A stretch of 35,395 nucleotides of DNA, taken from positions 1 through 35,395 of the IMG/VR virus record IMGVR_UViG_3300044845_000398. One strand, 5' to 3'. Below the pieces are notes generated by a model. That model was given only the letters and a program-made list of their open reading frames with translations. It was not told where the DNA came from and made no database searches. Shown here in pieces: positions 30,256-35,395 of this stretch. This stretch comes from a virus. Each line of letters begins with the position of its first letter. Positions within the stretch are counted from its first letter, which is position 1. The translations under genes were made by a program, and so were the position numbers.

Positions 30256-30654
30256 TTAACTCAGGGTGATGGCAGCGCCGGTAAAGTCCACGGTGAAGGT
30301 TTCGGCGTTCGCCATTGTGATTGACGAGCCGTAGTCCCACCATCCGACAAGCGGATCGCCCGCCACGGTGTCGTCGTACAGCACGACATAGCGGAACGGG
30401 CCGACAGCGCCAGATGCCGTCATCACCAGATCCGCAAGGACGAGCGTGTAAGTGCCGCCCGTCTGCGAGGAGCTGGTCGTCGAGACATTGCGCGAGGACA
30501 GGTTGGTATAAGAAATCTGCGTGATGTCGGCCAACACGCTGTTGGTCGCAACCGGCAGGGTGTTGGTCAATGCTAGCGTGAATTGGTCGGTGGCAAGGTT
30601 TGCCCCTTCCGGCATCGTATCGGCCCATGCGTTGAACTTGTTGTACGTCGCCAT
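30256..30654 (-). CDS. Putative minor structural protein
   Basis: A 132-residue beta-rich, Thr/Ser/Val-rich protein (MATYNKFNAWADTMPEGANL). GAGGTAG lies upstream of ATG 30654. Similar in composition to the next gene, 5 nt downstream. No domain recognised; probably a head or tail accessory protein. Confidence 0.55.
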   Translation of the reverse strand: MATYNKFNAWADTMPEGANLATDQFTLALTNTLPVATNSVLADITQISYTNLSSRNVSTTSSSQTGGTYTLVLADLVMTASGAVGPFRYVVLYDDTVAGDPLVGWWDYGSSITMANAETFTVDFTGAAITLS

Positions 30655-30662
30655 GCTCTACC

Positions 30663-32849
30663 TCAGTTGATTGCCTGCGGCCCAGGCGGGCCAATCTGCA
30701 TCGGCTGGACGCCGCCCTGCTCGTCGTCGTCCACTTCGCGCACCTCGACGATCTCGCCCATCTGGTCGCGGATTGGGATGCGCTTCTTCTTGCGGCTGAC
30801 CGCGGCCATCACCGCCGCCATCTGCGAGTCGGTGTCGGCCTTGCTCTGCGCGACGAAGTTCTTGATCTGCTCGAGCTCCATCACCTGCGAGGTGCCAGGC
30901 AGCGCCATGAGCAGGTTCGAGATCTGCTTGTAGTTCTCCTCGACCGAGTCGAACCGCTGCTGCATCTCGACCTTCTGCAGCTCGACCGTCGCCTTGAGCG
31001 CGGCCACCTTCTCGTCTGAGGCCACCTCGAGCGAGGCGATGCGCTCGTTCGACTTGATCTTCTCGGCCTCGAGCTTGAGCTTCTCAATCTCGGGGTTCGG
31101 CGGCGGCGGAGGCGGATTCAGCAGCTGCTGCTGCATCGCCGCGACCGCCTGGTCGAGAACGCCCTCGATCTCGCTCGAGACGCGGAACTTCGCGACCGCC
31201 CATTGCATGAGACGCAGCAGGAACGGGCCGGCGCCGGGCGTCGATTGCGCCACCGGCGCGACCTGTGAGATGAACGCGCCCAAGCCCTGCATGAACTGGA
31301 CTGCTGCGTCTCGCTCGGCGGCCCAGTCCATCGCCGCCATGCTGTCGGCCTCGACGCTGATGCGATACTCGGCCAACTCGGTGTTCTTGATGAGGTCGAT
31401 CGCCGCCATCGCGACCGCCGCATCCGGCGTGCGCTCGATGTTCGAGGCGCGCACGATGGTCTCGGGCTGCCAGTGCTTGGCGATGATCTCCGCCTTGATG
31501 CGCAGCGCGTGCGTGATCCACTCGGCGATGTAGAACTGCGATAGCTGCATGCGCGTCGAGCCGAACTGCGCCTTGATCTGCTGCGCAGCCGCGGTCTCCG
31601 AAGCGCGCGATGCGCCGCGCATGATGTCCGAGATGCCGAGCACCTCGTAGATCTGCTGCGTCTTGTCGGCGCGATACTGCCGCAGCCGGTCGATGCAGTT
31701 GACCACCGCCTCGATCGGCACGAACTCCATCTTGCCCTTGATGCCACCGCCCTCGGCGAACATCGCCCAGTTGTCCACCGGGATGAGCTGGTTCTCGCCG
31801 GCCTGCAGGAGCACGCGGCCGACCGAATCGCCCGCGCTCTTGTCGTAGACGCCGACAACCTTCGCCGCGCGCGTGAGCCAGGTGATGCGCGTGTTGATCT
31901 CGTCGAGTTCCTTGAACTGGTCCTGCGCGAAGATGTAGTCCGCGCGCGGGATGAAGTTGCTCGAGGTGACGTTCGCCGCCAAGGGCTTCGGGCAGGGGAA
32001 GAAGTTCTCGAGCCCGAGCGGGTCGTCCTTGTAGTCGAGGATAGTGTCCATCCCCTTGGCGAACCAGTAGACCTTGCGGTTCTCCTTGCACCAGATCTCG
32101 AAGACCTCGGCACGCGCCCACGGGTCGTTCTTGACCTGCGGCTCGCCCTGCTTCGACTGCCGGCGCACCATCGGCACGACCTTGGCGATCTCGGGGCCGA
32201 ATCGCGCCTCGAGCTGCTCGCGCGTCATGTACACGCGCCGCGCCACCCAGCGCACCTCGCCCCATGTGCGCGCCGGGGAGTAGAGGAAATCCTTCCAGAA
32301 GACGTAGTCGCAGGGCGCGTCCTCGGCGACGATGCGCTCGACCGTCTGCGCCGGGGCGATCTCGACGCCCGAGAGCGGGTCGAACTGCGCCGGGACCTCC
32401 TCGAGCGCGGTCTCGACCTCGTAGCGCAGCCACACCTGACCCGCGCCGACCACCAGCCAGTCCTCGATGCCCTGCCGCACCGCGGCGTCCCACGCCGAGA
32501 TGTTGTCGTCGAAGGACTTGTTCAGCAGGCGCTGCAGGATCTGCCCCGCCACGCGCGCCTGGTCGTCATCCGAGTCCTGGAACGCGCGCGACACCGAGGC
32601 CTTCGGCGGCCGGGCGTAGAGCATCGAGAGCAGAACCTTCACCGTGGACCAGAAGAGGTTCACGCGCGACTCTTCGCGCCCCCAGTCGTCGCGCTTGTCG
32701 AGGTACCGCTCGACGATCTTGTCGCCGTCCTCGTGGAACTTGGTCAGCTCCTTGACCGCCGCCTCGATTTCAGTGCTCCAACGCCGCGCCATGCCGCCCG
32801 GCGTGTCGGCGAAGTCCTTGGAGGTCTCGATGCGCTCGGAGCTTTCCAT
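30663..32849 (-). CDS. Portal protein (P22-like)
   Basis: A 728-residue protein. Features: RYLDKRDDWGREESRVNLFW and LLSMLYARPPKASVSRAF near the N-terminus, PCDYVFWKDFLYSPARTW, a long helical C-terminal crown with coiled coil (EIEKLKLEAEKIKSNERIAS), and an acidic tail. Size and pattern fit large podovirus/P22-type portals. ATG 32849 overlaps the terminase stop (TGATG). It forms the DNA channel and docks terminase and tail. Confidence 0.85.
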   Translation of the reverse strand: MESSERIETSKDFADTPGGMARRWSTEIEAAVKELTKFHEDGDKIVERYLDKRDDWGREESRVNLFWSTVKVLLSMLYARPPKASVSRAFQDSDDDQARVAGQILQRLLNKSFDDNISAWDAAVRQGIEDWLVVGAGQVWLRYEVETALEEVPAQFDPLSGVEIAPAQTVERIVAEDAPCDYVFWKDFLYSPARTWGEVRWVARRVYMTREQLEARFGPEIAKVVPMVRRQSKQGEPQVKNDPWARAEVFEIWCKENRKVYWFAKGMDTILDYKDDPLGLENFFPCPKPLAANVTSSNFIPRADYIFAQDQFKELDEINTRITWLTRAAKVVGVYDKSAGDSVGRVLLQAGENQLIPVDNWAMFAEGGGIKGKMEFVPIEAVVNCIDRLRQYRADKTQQIYEVLGISDIMRGASRASETAAAQQIKAQFGSTRMQLSQFYIAEWITHALRIKAEIIAKHWQPETIVRASNIERTPDAAVAMAAIDLIKNTELAEYRISVEADSMAAMDWAAERDAAVQFMQGLGAFISQVAPVAQSTPGAGPFLLRLMQWAVAKFRVSSEIEGVLDQAVAAMQQQLLNPPPPPPNPEIEKLKLEAEKIKSNERIASLEVASDEKVAALKATVELQKVEMQQRFDSVEENYKQISNLLMALPGTSQVMELEQIKNFVAQSKADTDSQMAAVMAAVSRKKKRIPIRDQMGEIVEVREVDDDEQGGVQPMQIGPPGPQAIN

Positions 32850-34225
32850 CAACCCACCCGTCCGCTGTGGCGCGGCCTGCAGTCCCAGATGTCATCCAAC
32901 GTGAACCCGTAGTGCTCGCCACTACGCGGTGCGATTTTAGCACCACCACTTGACAAATTACCAGAAACGGGTCTCGCGGCAAGCGCGAGGTAGCGAAAAG
33001 CGTCCGAGGCGTGGCTGTGCTGGTCGTGCTTCGGGCGGTTGCGGAAGGTCTGCGTCCGCTCGTCCCACTCGCGCATGTACGCCCGCAGGTGCTCGACGCC
33101 GGCATAGGTCGCCTTCTCGTCGAAGTAGCACTTCGGGATGGTCAAACGCGCCGCCTCGATGCCGTCCTGCAGGCTGAGCTCGGGCACGATCCGCGGCGTG
33201 ATGCCCGCGTGCAGGAACTGCTCGATGATGGACTTGCCCGTCTGCAGGCTCTTCGCCCGCGCATCGTGCGGCAGCCACACCGTGCCGACCTTGTACGGCC
33301 GGCTCTTCACCCAGTCGATGTAATGGCCGATGGCCTGACCGTCCGCCTCGTAGAACTCGACCACCCGGTGCCCGTCCGGCCCCGTCTGCCAACCCCACCA
33401 CGAGCACGAGTCCGTGTACCCCAGATCCGCCACCAACTCGACCGGGAACGCAGGGTCGATCGGGAAATCCCCTACCCGCCCTTGCTCATACGCCTCGCCT
33501 AGCTGTTTCGCGAAATACGCACCAGGCACCGAAGCGTCGAAGCTGACCTCGTACTCGATCGCGAAGGTCTCCTCGGTCATCTGCGCGCGCGCAGCAGCAA
33601 GCTCGCCCTCCGGCAAGATGCCCGTCTTGCTCGCAGGGAGTTCCAGCAGCAGGTGCGTGCCGGGGTTCAGCCGCGCCTCTTCGCGCAGCTGCCAGAAGAA
33701 GTTCTTGCCGGCAGGCGTGCCCGCCCAGATGGCACTGCCCTGCCGGTCCGAGAGCGCCGGGCGCACGACCGAGTACCAGGTGCTCGGGCGCATCTGCCCG
33801 ACCTCGTCCATCACCACCGCGTCGAGATAGAGGCCGCGGAGCGAGTCGGGATTGTCACTGCCGCCGCAGTAGATCGTCGCGTAGTCGCCCGGCCGACTCG
33901 TGCGCATCGTGATCTTGAGCTCGCTCTCGTTCGGCGGCTTCGCCCAGAGCGGCTTCGTCAGATCCTTGAGGTACTGCCAGGCGACCTTCTTCGCCTGCTC
34001 GCGGAACGGCGCGAGGTAAGCCACCTGCGGTTTCGGGTGCGGGCACTCGAGCGCGCTGATGACCAGGTCCGCACACATCGCCACCGTCTTGCCCGCACGC
34101 CGGTGCGCCACCACGCACGCCCAGCGCGTCGCGCGGTTGTGCAGCTCGAGGAACACCTCGCGCGGGCGGTAGGTGTTGATCGTGATCGGCCCGGCAGCGG
34201 CGATGTCCTCGTCAGGCGGTTGCAT
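32849..34225 (-). CDS. Large terminase subunit
   Basis: A 458-residue packaging motor. Walker A AHRRAGKT (40-47), Walker B VVMDE (137-141; catalytic E141), coupling motif WAGTPAGKN, and an RNase-H-like nuclease with ELVADLGYTDSCSWWG and HDQHSHASDAFRY. It cuts concatemeric DNA and pumps it through the portal. Preceded by a DUF5681-type small-terminase candidate. Confidence 0.92.
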   Translation of the reverse strand: MQPPDEDIAAAGPITINTYRPREVFLELHNRATRWACVVAHRRAGKTVAMCADLVISALECPHPKPQVAYLAPFREQAKKVAWQYLKDLTKPLWAKPPNESELKITMRTSRPGDYATIYCGGSDNPDSLRGLYLDAVVMDEVGQMRPSTWYSVVRPALSDRQGSAIWAGTPAGKNFFWQLREEARLNPGTHLLLELPASKTGILPEGELAAARAQMTEETFAIEYEVSFDASVPGAYFAKQLGEAYEQGRVGDFPIDPAFPVELVADLGYTDSCSWWGWQTGPDGHRVVEFYEADGQAIGHYIDWVKSRPYKVGTVWLPHDARAKSLQTGKSIIEQFLHAGITPRIVPELSLQDGIEAARLTIPKCYFDEKATYAGVEHLRAYMREWDERTQTFRNRPKHDQHSHASDAFRYLALAARPVSGNLSSGGAKIAPRSGEHYGFTLDDIWDCRPRHSGRVG

Positions 34226-34285
34226 TTATCTCAACACCTCGAAATCGGTATTGGCGAGAGGGGGGAAGGGAACCCTTACTCCGAC

Positions 34286-34837
34286 CTACCCCCCGCCTGC
34301 CGTTCGAGGGGGGGGTGGGGGGTCGGCAGGGAGTTGCACGGCCGCAACGTGTGGCCCGTGCGCGACGGATGGCGAAGCCTCGGGCACCTCGAGCACGCGC
34401 ATCGGGTCATCAACCCGAAGGTCTCGTGTCAATTCCCCTTCAAGTTCAATGACTTGCGCGTCGAGCACCTTGGCTTGTGTACGCTGCTGTGTACTGACTA
34501 CGCTCCGACCGGCCAGCCACGGCAGCTGCACCGTCACCTGGTCAACCGTCGCGTGGATCTGCGCCGGCACTACCTTGGCGACAAGGCCGGCGAAGATCTT
34601 GCGGTCTTCGACGCCCCCTGTGGCGCGGTCTACGAGCCACCCGGCCAGCCCCTCGGGGTGACATGCCCCCGGCTTGCAGGCGAGCTCGATGGCCTCCCTG
34701 ATCGTCTGGTGCACGCGGTTCGGCACGCCCTTCGGCCGGCCAGCCGGGTTGCCGCTCTGGCCGGGCTTGAACGACGCCCGTGTGGCGCGGCGGCGCGTTG
34801 GCGGCTGCTCTGGTGATGTACTTTGCTGCAACTCCAT
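34286..34837 (-). CDS. DUF5681 protein, putative small terminase
   Basis: A 183-residue protein. The N-terminal motif FKPGQSGNPAGRPKGVPN is the DUF5681 signature, found in proteins encoded next to large terminases. The middle is helical, the C-terminus Pro/Gly-rich. It lies just before terL, so a DNA-recognising small terminase role is likely. ATG 34837 chosen; GTG 34840 is an alternative. No strong SD is visible. The 60-nt gap to terL and the 3' end of this gene contain long G/C tracts (about 34282-34325) able to fold. Confidence 0.75.
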   Translation of the reverse strand: MELQQSTSPEQPPTRRRATRASFKPGQSGNPAGRPKGVPNRVHQTIREAIELACKPGACHPEGLAGWLVDRATGGVEDRKIFAGLVAKVVPAQIHATVDQVTVQLPWLAGRSVVSTQQRTQAKVLDAQVIELEGELTRDLRVDDPMRVLEVPEASPSVAHGPHVAAVQLPADPPPPPRTAGGG

Positions 34838-34880
34838 CACGGTGCGATTCTGTCACCGCGTGGCGGTTACCGCAAGGCCG

Positions 34881-35036
34881 TCATCCTCGACGTTGCCAGA
34901 CGAGCTCGGCGATGAGCCATCCGGCATGCGCGACCGCCCACAACCAGTACGCGAGAAAGCCGATCACAAACGCGAGCGCAGCGAGTGCGATCGCTCCCCC
35001 CAAAAGCCATGCCAGAGCGAGTGCAAAAAGTTCCAT
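34881..35036 (-). CDS. Small membrane protein before the terminase genes
   Basis: A 51-residue protein with two hydrophobic helices (ALALAWLLGGAIALAALAF, then YWLWAVAHAGWLIAELVW) and a basic end. ATG 35036 has AGGAGG 8 nt upstream, which decides the start over an in-frame ATG at 35069. First gene of the late - strand block. Function unknown; a holin/antiholin-like or superinfection role is possible but unproved. The 43 nt to terS hold only a short GCGGT-T-ACCGC palindrome. Confidence 0.6.
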   Translation of the reverse strand: MELFALALAWLLGGAIALAALAFVIGFLAYWLWAVAHAGWLIAELVWQRRG

Positions 35037-35104
35037 TTCCGGGTCCTCCTGGAGTGTGTTCCTGCCCATTCTGCCCTACTGCGCAATTCTGCGGGTTTTC
35101 GTGT

Positions 35105-35138
35105 GCTCTCGCTCCCCGTACCCCTAGGGAGCGAGAGC
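35105..35138. other. Strong hairpin, 12-bp perfect stem
   Basis: GCTCTCGCTCCC (35105-35116) pairs perfectly with GGGAGCGAGAGC (35127-35138), loop of 10. It is formed by an inverted pair of the GCGAGAGCA iterons. No T run follows, so not a simple terminator. Confidence 0.75.
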
Positions 35139-35157
35139 AAGAGCAGAACGCAGAGCA

Positions 35158-35183
35158 GCGCCCCCCGTTATACGGGGGGGGCG
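35158..35183. other. C6/G8 hairpin
   Basis: GCGCCCCCCGT and its near-complement around TAT form a very GC-rich stem (six C against eight G, with a possible two-base bulge). It sits between iterons and lies in the 212-nt gene-free stretch 35037-35248. Homopolymer lengths may be misassembled. Confidence 0.55.
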
Positions 35184-35248
35184 CCGCCTTCTGCACCCGC
35201 CTGCACGCGCACAGGCGAGAGCATAGCGAGAGCATGCGAGAGCAAGGC

Positions 35249-35374
35249 CCCAAAAGTGTGCGCCTTACCTCACCGTCCGCACAGTGGACGCGTTGCGATA
35301 TTCTCATTGCGTAGTGTGCGACACATCACACAGAATCCCTCCCATGCCCGCCGTGGTGGCGGGTCAGGGAGGAG
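35249..35374 (+). repeat. 126-bp direct repeat, right copy
   Basis: Exact copy of 1-126, including the SD-sequestering hairpin (35338-35372). It is followed by GTTTAACG and an ATG at 35383, whereas the left copy is followed by AACGAA and an ATG at 133. The upstream ATG in the hairpin (35344) is in frame with ATG 35383 here, but out of frame with the gene in the left copy. Confidence 0.85.
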
Positions 35375-35382
35375 GTTTAACG

Positions 35383-35395
35383 ATGTCTGATTCGA
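35383..35395 (+). CDS. Start of a + strand gene, cut by the window end
   Basis: ATG 35383 follows GGGAGGAG by 8 nt and reads M-S-D-S before the sequence ends. It uses the same leader as the gene at 133 but a different coding start. Only four codons are visible, so nothing can be said of its product. Confidence 0.5.

Larger units (their letters stand above)
35104..35244. repeat. GCGAGAGCA iteron cluster
   Basis: GCGAGAGCA occurs at 35131-35139, 35215-35223, 35226-35234 and 35236-35244; its reverse complement TGCTCTCGC is at 35104-35112. The last three are spaced 11 and 10 bp, close to one helical turn. The region is non-coding and lies between the late block and the leader repeat. This is a candidate binding array for small terminase (pac/cos) or an initiator. 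Confidence 0.75.

Overview
The window looks like most or all of a temperate, podovirus-type phage genome of about 35 kb (or the same genome as a prophage), visibly GC-rich. The head and DNA-packaging set is complete: DUF5681-type small terminase, large terminase, P22-like portal, scaffold, capsid and decoration protein. A tail-tube-A-like adaptor and a tubular/propeller tail protein follow. There is no tape-measure or tail-sheath gene, which points to a short tail. A spanin pair (Rz with a nested Rz1 lipoprotein) implies a Gram-negative host. The attP core matches the 3' half of a CAT-anticodon tRNA and looks like initiator tRNA-fMet. High GC and gene content suggest a proteobacterium, but the sequence alone does not fix the genus.

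Layout. (1) 1-126 is a leader/promoter-like repeat; an exact second copy lies at 35249-35374. (2) 133-2756 (+) holds twelve very small, translationally coupled genes, mostly of unknown function, including a DnaJ-like zinc protein, a Cys/HTH protein and three tiny membrane proteins. (3) 2753-5005 (-) holds a fused primase/helicase-type replication protein and a Cro-like HTH protein. (4) 5006-5101 is the divergent switch region. (5) 5102-10338 (+) holds a CI-like repressor with its terminator, then a recombination operon (small coupled protein, RecA-like ATPase, DUF669 protein, Fe-S-type PD-(D/E)XK nuclease, DUF3310 protein, Holliday-junction-type nuclease), an excisionase-like HTH protein and a tyrosine integrase. 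(6) 10337-10565 is attP, with arm repeats, a tRNA core and a long palindrome. (7) 10567-35036 (-) is the late block. In transcription order it runs: small membrane protein, terS, terL, portal, minor structural proteins, scaffold, capsid, decoration, tail proteins, a GNAT-like protein, internal/ejection proteins, fibre, lysis genes (holin candidates, endolysin, Rz/Rz1), a zincin and a metallophosphoesterase. (8) 35037-35248 is a non-coding region with strong hairpins and phased GCGAGAGCA iterons, then the second leader copy and the first codons of another gene.

How it works together: the 5.0-5.1 kb switch would choose between the lytic (-) replication operon and the (+) repressor. The (+) recombination operon ends in xis/int next to attP. 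The (-) late operon packages DNA, builds the virion and lyses the cell.

The signals most worth pursuing are the duplicated 126-bp leader with its ribosome-site hairpin, the iteron cluster beside the terminase end, the attP/palindrome arrangement downstream of integrase, and a nuclease ending in an SSB-like tail.
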